NCBI GenBank assembly: GCA_002286855.1
Contig: NRSV01000002.1
Span: 120,152-184,151, forward strand
Direction of reading: 5' to 3'
DNA length: 64,000 nucleotides
Source of the DNA: Bipolaris cookei
Taxonomy: Eukaryota > Ascomycota > Dothideomycetes > Pleosporales > Pleosporaceae
The notes below the pieces were generated by a model that searched no databases, had not been told where the DNA came from, and saw only the letters and a program-made list of their open reading frames with translations. This document shows positions 41,154-52,097 of this stretch, in pieces. Position 1 is the stretch's first letter; each line of letters opens with the position of its first letter. A program made the translations under genes and the position numbers.

Positions 41154-43742
41154 TTACCAATGCCGTGTGATAACTAGCCAGCCCCTCTCCTTGACACCGT
41201 TGAACAGCGCCGCCACCCTTTTCCGTTTAATACCCTCTCTGGCTGACACGTCCTCAATCGCATGCTTACCATCCAGATGCCTCAAGAGCATTGGCCAGCT
41301 TTCTCTTAGCTCTTTTCCCGTTATGCCACCAAATCCACCGTCGGTATTCTTTGGAGGGCTTGGATTTGCAGACTCAACCCCAGTTTCTTCAAAAGTCTGC
41401 GCAATCTTGTCCAGCCATCGGGCCTCAAGAGAAGATGCTTTTTGAGGCGAGAGAATAGTAGTATGGGTAAAAGACGAGGGGTCCAAGGGTGGCGGTTTCT
41501 CCAAGGGAGAGGTCGGAGAGACAATTGAATTGCGAGACGGAGACGGAGAAGTAGGCTTCAAGTGCAGTGGCGAGGGTCGATGCGGCCTGACGTCTCGAAG
41601 ACCAATGTGTGATGGTGATTCGGCTCGTTGAGCTGGATTGAGCGCAATTGTTGTTCGTTGACTAGTCGTGCTTCCGGCATCCGAGCCTGTGCGCGCAGAA
41701 GAGCTGCGTGTCATTGCTGTGGACGAAAGTCGTGGACTCAGAATTGTACTAGTTTCCATTTCGTCTTCTCCGTCCCTTCTAGTACGTCGTAACGGTGACG
41801 ATGTTCTCGCAGAGCTCAAAGACAGTAAGCTGTTACGCTTGTTGGAAAGCAAGCTATCCGCGTTTGATTCATTGTCTCCAAGCAATTCTTTGCGCGCCTC
41901 TTCCACCTTCTTGATTCGCTCTTCACGATCCATTTCTGTGGCGACTTGAGCTTTGATCTCGGGCGTTACACGAACCCAGGCAAAGGTACGTAACTGTGTC
42001 ACCCAGCCACCTCGCATCAGCCAAGCTAGAATCTCCATATAGGCGTCGCGGTGCTCAGCTGTTGGTATGAAACTTCTATACGGCCGGGGTGTACCAGAAA
42101 GCATACTTAATATCTTGGGTAAAGTAGGCAAGGTAGAAAAGCGCTGTGAATAGGCAGCAATGGCGGCGGGAAGAACCGTCATGTCGGCGTTTGGACTGAC
42201 AATGTATGTATCACGCGGTGACAGGGGTGCAATGAGACGCGCCCGCCGCCAATAGACGAGGTGACTCGCTATATACTCCATGTCGTGGGCTGAAATGTTG
42301 TGTCTTTTGGAGATTTTCAAAAGTGACTTGGTGGGTATAATGTTACGAATGTAAAAGGCTATAGCAGCGGCGTTGCCTGATGCATCTCCACCGAGGTCTT
42401 TGATCAATACCTCTGCATCTTCAAGAAGCAGCAAGGCAGCATGTTGTGTCATAGGCGCCTCATCATCCTCGAGGACAACATTCGACGTTGTCAGCCATAA
42501 ACCTGGCATTTGTGGTTCCATGGCATTGGGCAGATATGGCGTGGAGTCTGCTTGAGGTATCTGAAACGACGTGTTAAAGGTAGCATCGAAGTGGATGTGC
42601 GCAATCTTGTCGTGCGATATTGCATCGAACATGATTGCGATGGACTTGGCAAGAGGCGATGTGTTGACAATCTTGTGCCATGTTTCTGTAAGAGACTCGT
42701 TGGTTTCCTTTGCTCGCTGCTTGATGTCGATGATGCGCTTCGATTCTTTCCACACATATTGGAAGCGCGCCTCTTCGTACTTGAGTGCCTTTGCATATTT
42801 GCGAGTGACATTGTCGTACATTTCCTTGACGCGCTGCTGATACTCTAGGACAGGCGGATTCAATACGAAGACAACATTGAACATGGTCATGTCGGGGTTG
42901 TTGTCGTGCGTGGTCGAGTTGCTTCGAGTATCGGACCCAGCTTCCGATGGGGCTACCGATGGTCCACTAGACATGGAGTCATGTCCGTAACCAGGCTCGA
43001 AGCCCTCTGGGTATCTAAATGGCTCAGGAGCCGGCTTTGGGAGTGGTTCGGGAGAATCAGCGCCATCGTCGTCGTCATCGTCGGCAGCCACGGTGGGCAA
43101 GTTCTTTGCCAGATGAATATCTTCCAGCTTTTCCTTCTCGGATCGCTTCTTCTTTTTCCGTTTGAGCTTCTTCCATAGCCCGTCCTCTCTTACGAACATG
43201 GGCGCGCCGACGAAGACGATGCTCTCAACACCCAATTCGAAGCGCCGCTTGTTGTAGTCCTTGCTGGGACTCAGCATCTTCTCCAGCGCGTCCGTCTTGA
43301 AGCCCAAAACGGTGTCCCAATCGTGGTCGCCTCCCCTTCCCCTGCGTTCTCTACTGCTGTTGTCATCATCATCCTCGGCATCTTCCTCGTTAATGGTCTC
43401 CTGCTTGCCCCATACGCCAGCGCCAAGCTTGGACCTGTCGCTCACTCGGCCGGTCAAGGTTCTTCCGGATCCTCGGCCGCCACTCGTACGACTTCCTATC
43501 TCGATATCATTATCGTCATCCGAGTCGGTGCTGGTGTCCCAGTCGCTATCTGAACTGCGCGAATCGCCGCTCGCTGTCGACGCGTCGTGACGGAACCAGG
43601 TCGGGTCTTTGGCGGCTGCAAGGGCGGCTGCCGATGGTGACAGTGGAGGATAGTGGAAGACGAGACGAGGCCCTAGCGAGCGCGACTTGGTGACGAGGAG
43701 GATGGCATGGAGGTTGGACGCTGGTGGCAATGGGACAGCCAT
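41154..43742 (-). CDS. NPR3: Nitrogen permease regulator 3 (Npr3), GATOR1/SEACIT subunit
   Basis: Single exon, 862 residues. Npr3 with Npr2 and Iml1 forms the GTPase-activating complex that turns TORC1 down on amino-acid shortage, at the vacuole surface. Seen: an N-terminal longin-like strand set (LHAILLVTKSRSLGPRLVFHYPP), FNVVFVLNPP at about residue 288, KLLKISKRHNISAHDMEYIASHLVYW-type conserved region read in pieces (HNISAHDMEYIASHLVYWR), and a C-terminal winged-helix part ending VAALFNGVKERGWLVITRHW. Disordered acidic and Ser-rich inserts at about 50-260 and 620-780 are common in fungal members. The start ATG at 43742 lies just before the conserved first strand. Confidence 0.93.
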   Translation of the reverse strand: MAVPLPPASNLHAILLVTKSRSLGPRLVFHYPPLSPSAAALAAAKDPTWFRHDASTASGDSRSSDSDWDTSTDSDDDNDIEIGSRTSGGRGSGRTLTGRVSDRSKLGAGVWGKQETINEEDAEDDDDNSSRERRGRGGDHDWDTVLGFKTDALEKMLSPSKDYNKRRFELGVESIVFVGAPMFVREDGLWKKLKRKKKKRSEKEKLEDIHLAKNLPTVAADDDDDDGADSPEPLPKPAPEPFRYPEGFEPGYGHDSMSSGPSVAPSEAGSDTRSNSTTHDNNPDMTMFNVVFVLNPPVLEYQQRVKEMYDNVTRKYAKALKYEEARFQYVWKESKRIIDIKQRAKETNESLTETWHKIVNTSPLAKSIAIMFDAISHDKIAHIHFDATFNTSFQIPQADSTPYLPNAMEPQMPGLWLTTSNVVLEDDEAPMTQHAALLLLEDAEVLIKDLGGDASGNAAAIAFYIRNIIPTKSLLKISKRHNISAHDMEYIASHLVYWRRARLIAPLSPRDTYIVSPNADMTVLPAAIAAYSQRFSTLPTLPKILSMLSGTPRPYRSFIPTAEHRDAYMEILAWLMRGGWVTQLRTFAWVRVTPEIKAQVATEMDREERIKKVEEARKELLGDNESNADSLLSNKRNSLLSLSSARTSSPLRRTRRDGEDEMETSTILSPRLSSTAMTRSSSARTGSDAGSTTSQRTTIALNPAQRAESPSHIGLRDVRPHRPSPLHLKPTSPSPSRNSIVSPTSPLEKPPPLDPSSFTHTTILSPQKASSLEARWLDKIAQTFEETGVESANPSPPKNTDGGFGGITGKELRESWPMLLRHLDGKHAIEDVSAREGIKRKRVAALFNGVKERGWLVITRHW

Positions 43743-44622
43743 TGGGGGAGTTGGAGATAGGCAAGTGCAGCATGCGGGGAAGGAAGCTGCGGAGGGTGTC
43801 CGGGAGATCTAACCCGAACCAGCATGGTCCTTTCACTGTCGCATGCCCCATGCCACATGCGGCCATTGGTCGGAGTTACGGACCCGGAAGACACTACTCA
43901 CCCACTGCCTGCTCAACAGCATACTACTACATAGAGAGTACCATGGCAGATGGGCGTGTCAAGATGAAGCCAAGCGGTGGAAGTGTCCAAAGTTTGATGT
44001 CTCAGACTGCCAAGATCTTCGGCGTGGCTCCGACAGCACGCAGACGGTTCCTTCATCCCAACCTCGGCGCATCGGAGCCGACGTAACCTCCGACCCTAAA
44101 CGTCGCTGACGTGACTAGAGTACTCAAAAAGCATGTGCATGGTCCATGGTCACACCAGCAATGATATTGGCCAATGTCTACACGAGAATTGCGCTTTCTT
44201 GGCGTCAGGATCGACATGTCCCTCTTTTCCTCCGCCATGCCATTGACCTTGTCCCATCCTCTCCAAGGCTTTGACTTCCCAAAACACACTGCCTCGCTGT
44301 CCAGCGTAGACAACTTGGTACCGACAGTCAGTCAAATTCAATTTCATACCACTTTTCGCATTGACTTCATCACGGACGAGCCATTTCTTGCAGGTTGTGC
44401 CCCACCTTGGCACACAGTCAGAGCGCCGCCCTAGTCAGAAACGACGAATCACCGTGCTCAACGTTCTCCTTGACGACCGAGGCATCTTTCTCAAACATTA
44501 ATAGGTCCCAACATAGGAGAAGGTACCACTTGGAACGCGCAGAGAACCTAGCACTGCCCTAGTGCGTCATATGGTAAACGACGTGTTGCAATTGAGATTT
44601 TTCTTCTCATTTTCATCCACCC
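43743..44622. other. Divergent region between NPR3 and the P450 fusion gene
   Basis: About 880 bp. A 47-codon frame from an ATG at 43943 has no recognised relative. No repeat or RNA gene seen. Confidence 0.4.
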
Positions 44623-44629
44623 TATATAA
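44623..44629 (+). promoter_or_regulatory. TATA-like element of the P450 fusion gene
   Basis: TATATAA lies 125-131 bp before the start codon at 44754, followed by a pyrimidine-rich leader. The distance suits a TATA box with a leader of about 90-100 nt. Confidence 0.45.
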
Positions 44630-44753
44630 TAACGCACTGTTCACAGCATATACGGTATACTTATAACCATACCGCTACCACAACCATTCATACCTTTTGT
44701 TTCCTTCTGCATTTTTTACCTTATCACTACATTGCCGTTTTTGTGTCGCCGAG

Positions 44754-47700
44754 ATGGAGCTTGAACCAATCCCAGGTCCTCCCGGCTTGCCCATTGTTGG
44801 CAATATTGCAGACATCGACGCAAACTGCCCCATACAGTCAATGTGCAACTTGACCTTGAAATACGGTAAGTAATATTTCAGAGGCCTTCCTACAGTTTTC
44901 CAATGCACACCCAATGTAAACCGTAGGCAAGGCGAAAGATCCAAGGAAACCTTGACTTTGTTATATTGCCATGTTCGATATATCACTGCATCCACGTCGT
45001 AGCAGATTATGACAGTGTATTGCTACCCACTCTACAAGAAAATAACTGACCTTTCTAGGCCCTGTATGGAAGTTTTGGCTGGGCGGCGAGCGTATCGTTG
45101 TTGCTGATCAAGCTCATATGCACGAAATTTGCGACGAGGAACGTTTCTCAAAAGTTATTGCAGCTTCTCTAGATCAGGTCCGCAACGGTGTTCACGATGG
45201 ACTCTTCACAGCATATGGACCGCAAGAGAAGAACTGGGGGATTGCACATCGCATACTGATGCCCCAGCTTGGTCCGCTTGCTATCCGCAACATGTTCGAC
45301 GAGATGCACGACATTGCCTCTCAGCTGGTGATGAAGTGGGCGAGGCACGGACCTGAACACGTTATAAACGTCACTGACGACTTTACACGATTGACACTGG
45401 ATACCATTGCCCTGTGTACCATGGACTATCGCTTCAACTCATATTACTCCGAACGCATGCATCCTTTCGTCGATGCCATGGCCGACTTTTTGAGAACTAG
45501 TGGCGACCGGGCGAGAAGGGATCCCATCTCTCAAATGTTCTATGGTGCAGAGACCCAGAAATACTGGAGAGATATCGAATTGTTGCGCAAGACTAGTCTG
45601 GAAGTCATTGAGACAAGGAGAGAAAACCCTACTGACAAGAAGGATTTGCTCAATGGTATGCTCAGTGGGGTGGACCCAAAGACGGGCGAGAAAATGACTG
45701 TATGTCAACCATTCTCGGCCTTTCCCGGAAACTTTAACTAAGATCAACAGGATGATAACGTCATTGACAACATGATCACTTTCTTGATTGCTGGTCACGA
45801 AACTACGTCAGGGTTGCTTTCTTTCACATTCTATTTCCTGCTGAAGAACCCCCAGGCATACGAAAGGGCCCAGCAAGAGGTAGACGAGGTCATTGGTAAG
45901 GGTCCAATCACAGTCGAGCATTTGTCAAAGGTCCCATATCTCAACGCGGTGCTTCGAGAAAGTCTGCGTCTACAACCTACCGCTCCTTCTTTCGGAGTCA
46001 GTGCCAAGAAGGACACTACTATTGGAGGCAAATATACCATCAAAGCCGGTGTTCCCATAGTCACACTACTCGCAATGGTAAGACAGTTTTGCCAATTCGT
46101 GATCGTAGCAAAACAACTAATCCCTTTTGCGTTAGTTACATCGTGATCCTGCTGTCTATGGCGAAGATGCAGAGGAGTTCCGCCCAGAACGAATGCTGGA
46201 TGAAGAATTTGAACAACGCAACAAACAGTTTCCTGACTGCTGGAAGCCTTTCGGTAACGGCATGCGTGCTTGCATCGGCAGGCCATTTGCTTGGCAAGAG
46301 GCTCTTTTGGTGCTTGCTATTCTTTTGCAGAATTTCAACTTCACAATGGACGACTCGTCGTATCAACTCCAGATTAAGCAAACGCTCACCATCAAGCCAA
46401 AAGACTTTTACATGCATGCACATCTCCGCAACGGCATATCTCCCACTTCGCTTGAACGATCTCTAGCTTCGTCAAGCATCAATGAACCAGCCCCAGCCAA
46501 TGGTGGGCCTGTCAAAAAAGCCGCGTCCACCAAGGGCAAGCCCATGGCTATTTACTATGGATCCAACACTGGTACTTGCGAAGCACTTGCAAATCGGCTT
46601 GCTAGTGATGCAGCAAACCATGGCTTCAAGGCAGATGTGGTAAACACATTGGACACTGCTCGCGAGAACCTCCCGACAGACAAACCTGTGGTTATTGTGA
46701 CACCATCTTACGAAGGAGCGCCCGCTGATAATGCCGCGCATTTTGTCAACTGGGTGGGCACACTCAAAGGAAAAGATCTCGAGAATGTCTCATATGCCAT
46801 TTTCGGATGTGGCCACCGTGACTGGGCAAAGACTTTCCACAAGGTTCCAAAGTATCTTGATGCTACCTTGGAGGAGCGAGGCGCTACCAGATTAGTGAAA
46901 ATGGGTAGCACTGACGTCGCAGCTGGCGACATCTTCACTGATTTCGAGACATGGGAAGATCAAGTTTTGTGGCCTGCCTTACGCGAAAAGTACGGTTCTA
47001 CAGAGGCGGAGGCTGAGAGCTCCTTGGAGACGACGCTTGATGTCGAGGTCACTGCACCAAGAACGTCCACGCTCCGGCAAGATGTTCGTGAGGCTCGTGT
47101 TGAAGAGGTTGAGGTTCTTTCCAGCTCTGATGCCACAGAGAAAAGACATATTGAGATCAGTCTGCCATCTGATATGACATACTCTGCAGGCGATTACCTA
47201 GCCGTCTTACCTCTCAACCCCAAGGAGAACATCCATCGCGCGATGAGATACTTTGGTCTCACTTGGGACTCAATGCTGACAATCAATTCCGCTGGTCCTA
47301 CTATCCTCCCAACCGATACCCCCATTAGTGCTACCGACGTTTTCGGGGCATATGTTGAACTTGCGCAACCTGCCAGCAAACGCAACGTCCAAGCCCTCAT
47401 TGAAAGCACCCGGGACGATGCCGAGAAGAAGGAGCTCACTCGTCTTGCAGACGAAGCCTTTAGCTCGGAGATCACCGCGAAACGAGTTTCGGTGTTAGAT
47501 CTCCTGGAGCGCTTCCCATCCACGAAGCTGCCCCTCGGTATTTTTCTCAAGATGCTACCACCTATGCGTGTTCGACAATACTCCATTTCATCTTCACCAC
47601 TATGGAACCCGAACCATGTCACATTGACTTACTCAGTGGTCGACCAACCAGCCCTTAGCGGACACGGACGGTATGTGGGTGTTGCAACAAACTACCTCGC

Positions 47701-48259
47701 CAACCTTGTGCCGGGGGACAAACTCCATGTCAACGTACGCTCTTCGCATCAGGCTTTCCATCTTCCCAAAGACTCACAGAATGTTCCCGTCATCATGATC
47801 GCTGCTGGAACGGGTCTGGCACCCTTCCGAGGTTTCATTCAGGAACGTGCCGCTCAAGCAGCAGCAGGCCGCAAGCTGGCTCCTGCAATCCTGTTTTACG
47901 GTTGTCGCTCACCCTCGATTGACCTGATATACGGCGACTTGCTCAAGCGATGGGAAGCTATGGGCGCAGTCTCCCTTCGCCTCGCCTTCTCGCGGCAACC
48001 CGAAGAGACACATGGCTGCAAGTACGTCCAGGACCGCATCTATCATGATCGCGCAGACGTTGTCAAACTCTTCGATGCTGGTGCCAAGGTATTCGTATGC
48101 GGGTCTCGTGGTGTTGGCGATGGAGTGCAGGAGACACTGATCAATATTGCAAAGAAGACAATCGGCGAGAAGGAAGGCAGAGAAGTGGATGATGCAAAGG
48201 CTAAGGAGTGGTTCGAGGGCCTGCGCAATGAGAGATTTGCAACGGACGTTTTTGATTAA
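44754..48259 (+). CDS. CYP505: Self-sufficient cytochrome P450:NADPH-P450 reductase fusion (CYP505 family, P450foxy-like)
   Basis: Four exons, 44754-44865, 45059-45699, 45751-46077 and 46136-48259; introns 193, 51 and 58 nt; 1067 residues, the family's normal size. Such fusions hydroxylate fatty acids near the omega end using NADPH with no separate reductase. Seen: heme domain with proline-rich start [11 protein letters not shown], oxygen-binding AGHETTS at 265-271, RESLRLQP with the ExxR pair, and heme-binding [10 protein letters not shown] with Cys406; a linker at about 465-495; FMN domain from [13 protein letters not shown] at about 500; then FAD/NADP domains with RQYSISSS and [14 protein letters not shown]. 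There is no N-terminal membrane anchor, so it should be loosely bound or soluble. The fifth residue region begins right at the P450 fold, which supports the chosen start. Function by family; the exact substrate is inference. Confidence 0.95.
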
Positions 48260-48887
48260 GCTAGTGAAAGGTTGAGAAATGGCTAGATAATTAGCTTCTT
48301 TTAGTATTGTAATATAAATCGAAATCGATAAAGATTTAGGCATAATAGGTGTTCATAGTCTATATTGTCCTTTGGTCCTATCACATCGCTTTCCAAATAG
48401 CAAAACGAAGCCTTCTTTATCTTTTGATATCAAGCATTTCCGCTGCTTGGCTGAAAATCGCTGCAACCATCTTTTTAGACTCTCACGCGCATTTATAGCT
48501 ACAAAGTACAGACACAGCATAGCCACAGGAGGCGGTGTAGGTACGTGTCAGGTAGCACAGTGCGGCTGTGAAAAGGTCGTTGCTTTCATCTTTAGCAATT
48601 GAGCACTGAAGCGTGTAAACTTGCAGCCTGCATTAGCTGCGCCTTCTCAATGGAGAGCGACCAATTAGAAGCGAGCAGTGGCCTTGTGGCGTTGACTGGC
48701 GCCCAATTACTGGTTGCGATCATGAGCGCTCATGACTATCAGCCGCACGCCATGGCGCGAGGTTGGACAGCTTCAAACCTACATGCATCGTAGCATTGCA
48801 TATATTTTGCGATGGCGCGCAAAATTACGTCTCCCGCATTTCTATATTACATCCCATTCCAGCTCAATCTTCTTTTATGATGCGGCC
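48260..48887. other. Spacer between P450 fusion and DUF6536 gene
   Basis: 628 bp with the P450 3' UTR and the next promoter. No conserved frame, repeat or RNA gene was found. Confidence 0.45.
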
Positions 48888-51159
48888 ATGTACCAAGTCC
48901 ATATGCTAAAGCAACCAGAGACGCAACTGCAGCCTTTCCTGACGCACAATGGAAACTACCTCGACGGGACGACCCAAGAGCGAAAAGAAACACAGAAGTG
49001 GCGGAAGAGCTTGTATATGTTTGTACTACTGGGATGTGCAGTCCTCTGTGTCAACACTGTCTTCCTAGTTTGGGCACTGCATACAAAAGGTGCGACAAAC
49101 GGTGTTGGCACACTCTACGAAGCATCCTGTGATGTCACCAAGAAAGTAAACATTGGCGTACATCTGCTCATCAACATTTTGAGCTCTGCCATTCTAGGTG
49201 CAAGTAATTATTGCATGCAGTGTCTTTCAGCTCCCACCCGATCCGAAGTTGAGGACGCGCATCGCAAAGGGAACTGGCTCGACATTGGTATACCTAGCAT
49301 GGGAAATATGATGTCTTCGAGTTTTGGGACGCGTAAGAAGGTTTGTTGGTGGATTCTGGGACTATCTTCTTTTCCCTTGCACCTCTGGTAAGCAGTATCG
49401 ATGATCAAACTCGTCAACATGCATACTGATGCTTATAGCTACAACTCGGTAGTCTTCATGTCCACCTCAGCCCAGACGTACGGGGTCATCGAATTTGGCC
49501 CTGAGACAAAGGCCGCGATAGAAAATGGGATCTTCAACGGCTCAATGAACACTACCAGTGCGGCCGGTTATACCAGCAACCCGTATGTTAACGGCCAACT
49601 GTACTCAGAGGCTTTCAAAGCAGGCCGGCTTGAGAACCTTACGCTCCGCGAGTGCATAGATGCTTACAGTGCCACTTTTCAATCAGCAAGAGGCAACGTC
49701 TTCCTTGTTGTTGACGAAGGAGTCATGGAAGCCGACGAGATTTATGGCGCATTCAACTACATCGAACGCACCGGTACTTGCTCGGCAGACACAGGCACGT
49801 CATGGATCTACAGACAGTTTGAAGGTGAAGCTGGTTCGTGTTTCGAGCAGCAAGCCGGTCGCTTCTTGCCTCGGCTCCAGGCCGATCCGTCCATATGGGC
49901 ACCGTTTGCTGGTCACCGAGTGCGAAATTGCCTCAGTGAACCCACGGGGCCGACATGCAAATTGAGTTTCAGTGTTCATCTAATGTTGATAGTCATTGCA
50001 TTCAATGCGGTGAAGATATCTGCCATCTTTTTCAGCATCTTTACGCTTCGCAACGATCCGATGTTAACGATTGGAGATGCGGTAGCATCGTTTCTTCGCG
50101 AGCCGGACACGATAGCGCATAACATGTGTCTTGTATCTCAGCAAGACATCCATACTGCGAGAAAAGGATGGCCGGCACAACAGCAATCGAGAACTTTTAC
50201 AATGAACCCAGGTAGATGGTCTTCAGCAGTCAAGAGAGGAAAGCGATGGACCGTTCGTCTCGCGTAAGTATTCATCCATCTTTACCAAAATACCCCGCTA
50301 ACTCCGCACCAGCTTATTCACAGGCATCAGCGTCCTAATCTTCCTCTTCTTCTACTCCTACATATCAATTCGAGGTGACAGAAGCTTACGTAGCATCCTC
50401 GGCATCGGTCTAGGCAACGTCGATCCACGAACCATTGTACAAGACGGCACCGCCTCGTCCGGCCTCCTCGGTGTGTTCTCAAACGTCTTTGTAGCAAACA
50501 GTCCGCAAGTCATCATTTCCCTCATCTACTTTTCCTATAACGCGGCTATTACATCGATGCTTCTTGGAGACGAGTGGTCCGCGTTCTTCAATCGGTACAA
50601 GCCACTTCGCGTTTCAACGAGTCGGCGAGGACACCAGCGCAGTACGTATTTCCTACAGCTTCCATACCGCTATGCGTTACCGCTCCTTGGTTTCTCGACT
50701 CTACTGCATTGGCTGGCTTCGCAAAGCCTCTTTGTGGTTTCGGTGGAGTTGTACAATATGTATGGTGAGCATGATAGTGTTGGCGGGTGCGCACACTGGG
50801 ACCCCGAGTACCTTTTACCCAATGGGAATACTCTCTCTGGGAACTGTGGAGATGACTTTATTACGCTCTCGTTTTCGCCACTGGGTATCCTATTGTCCCT
50901 GGTCGTTGCTATCATTTTGACGATCGGTATGTTCATCCTGGGTAGGAAGAGGCTGAGTCCTGCTCCGATGGTGGGATCTTGCAGCGCCGCAATTGCCGCA
51001 TCTTGTTATGCAAGGCCATATGAAGTTGCACCTTGGGAGAAGGAACTCAAGTGGGGTGCTTTCATGTTGCATGGTGATGAACAGTATTTTGGTATGCCGC
51101 ACTGTGGTCTCTCGAGTCTCGAGGTTTCTCAGCCTATTTCTGGACGACAATATGCTTAG
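48888..51159 (+). CDS. DUF6536-type multi-pass membrane protein
   Basis: Three exons, 48888-49387, 49439-50263 and 50313-51159; introns 51 and 49 nt; 723 residues. A fungus-specific membrane family of unknown function. Seen: first membrane helix MFVLLGCAVLCVNTVFLVWA (about 44-63), the family core LHLCYNSVVFMSTSAQTYG across the first intron, a long extracytoplasmic-type loop with Cys residues, and further helices (LMLIVIAFNAVKISAIFFSI, ISVLIFLFFYSYIS, VIISLIYFSYNAAITSMLL, LLGFSTLLHWLASQSLFVV, LLSLVVAIILTIGMFILG). The tail MPHCGLSSLEVSQPISGRQYA resembles the usual end of the family. An upstream in-frame ATG at 48732 is open but not preferred since the added part is unlike the family. Confidence 0.85.
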
Positions 51160-51166
51160 TGCTGGT

Positions 51167-51481
51167 ATGTTTATCATGATATACATTTTGGATGCTTTGA
51201 ACACTCATTTTGACCTTGTCGTATGTGGTTTTGTCAACAAAATCTTTGATGATTTCGGTGAAGGCGAGGATGAGAAGCTAAGGGGGCGAGTAATTGCCCA
51301 TGTCAACGATATTTTGGGTCCGCATCTGGTGGGCTCGAGCTTACTTGAGACTAAGAAGCTTCTCGCATTGTCGATGAAGCAGCAGATTGATCAGAGCATG
51401 GTGGCTGAGTTGATGGGTGGGTTGAAATGGCAGGCGTTGGGTATTCCGCAAAAGGAGTTTGAGAAGATAAGAACGAGATAG
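51167..51481 (+). CDS. Unrecognised 104-residue frame directly after the DUF6536 gene
   Basis: Starts 7 bp after the stop of the DUF6536 gene in another frame and is open further upstream inside that gene. Composition looks protein-like: a hydrophobic start (MFIMIYILDALNTHFDL), an acidic segment (FDDFGEGEDEK) and an amphipathic tail. No family is recognised. It may be an alternative last exon, a frame-shifted tail of the neighbour, a relic or chance. It has no promoter space of its own. Confidence 0.3.
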   Translation: MFIMIYILDALNTHFDLVVCGFVNKIFDDFGEGEDEKLRGRVIAHVNDILGPHLVGSSLLETKKLLALSMKQQIDQSMVAELMGGLKWQALGIPQKEFEKIRTR

Positions 51482-51619
51482 AAGAGACACAAGTTGTAAC
51501 GCCGGCAAACTGTCTTGTGAAAACTATTAAACAATCATGCATGCAAGCCTGGTTATGTCTTTCTCTATAATCGTTATAAAGAAGTGTAAGCTGCCAATAA
51601 ATCTCAGCATGCACTTTGA

Positions 51620-51841
51620 AGGCACGGGAACCTTACGTACTCCACGCTAAGTTACGGTCTGACATTGCCCACAAAACGCTACGTACTCCAGGCCCACCGC
51701 TGGACGGACCGAGGGGTCCTTGCAGACGGAATCATCAACGATATTGCTACCATAGACCAAATGCCCGAGGTAGTGCTCGAGGTAGCGTGGAAGCGGGCAC
51801 CCAAGACTAAGACGGGTGCCTTTAGTGTTTTGAGAAATTAA
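51620..51841 (+). other. Orphan coding-like frame, possible gene relic
   Basis: Open for 73 codons after a TGA at 51617 with no ATG near its start. It reads KRYVLQAHRWTDRGVLADGI and VVLEVAWKRAPKTKTGAFSV, which look protein-like. TACGTACTCCA occurs at both 51634 and about 51681. No family recognised; a decayed exon is possible. The stretch to 52097 holds a G15 run at 51986-52000 and little else. Confidence 0.25.
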
Positions 51842-52097
51842 CTGTATGGGGGATACGACAAGGGCGCTTGCTTTGATCAGCTATGTGCCATTATGCGAAC
51901 AAGAATAACAAGGCTATTGCGAAGACTTAAGTCGCATTTATCTTAGCTGCGATTAAACCTTTTAACAAGGCCGTGGATCAACAAAGGGGGGGGGGGGGGG
52001 TTAACAGCTTTGGGTTTGAAAGGGCTACCTAAGATACAATAGTTGTACAAAGTCTTGGAAATGATTTACGCCTTCTCCTTTAACTGAAATGCGAGAG

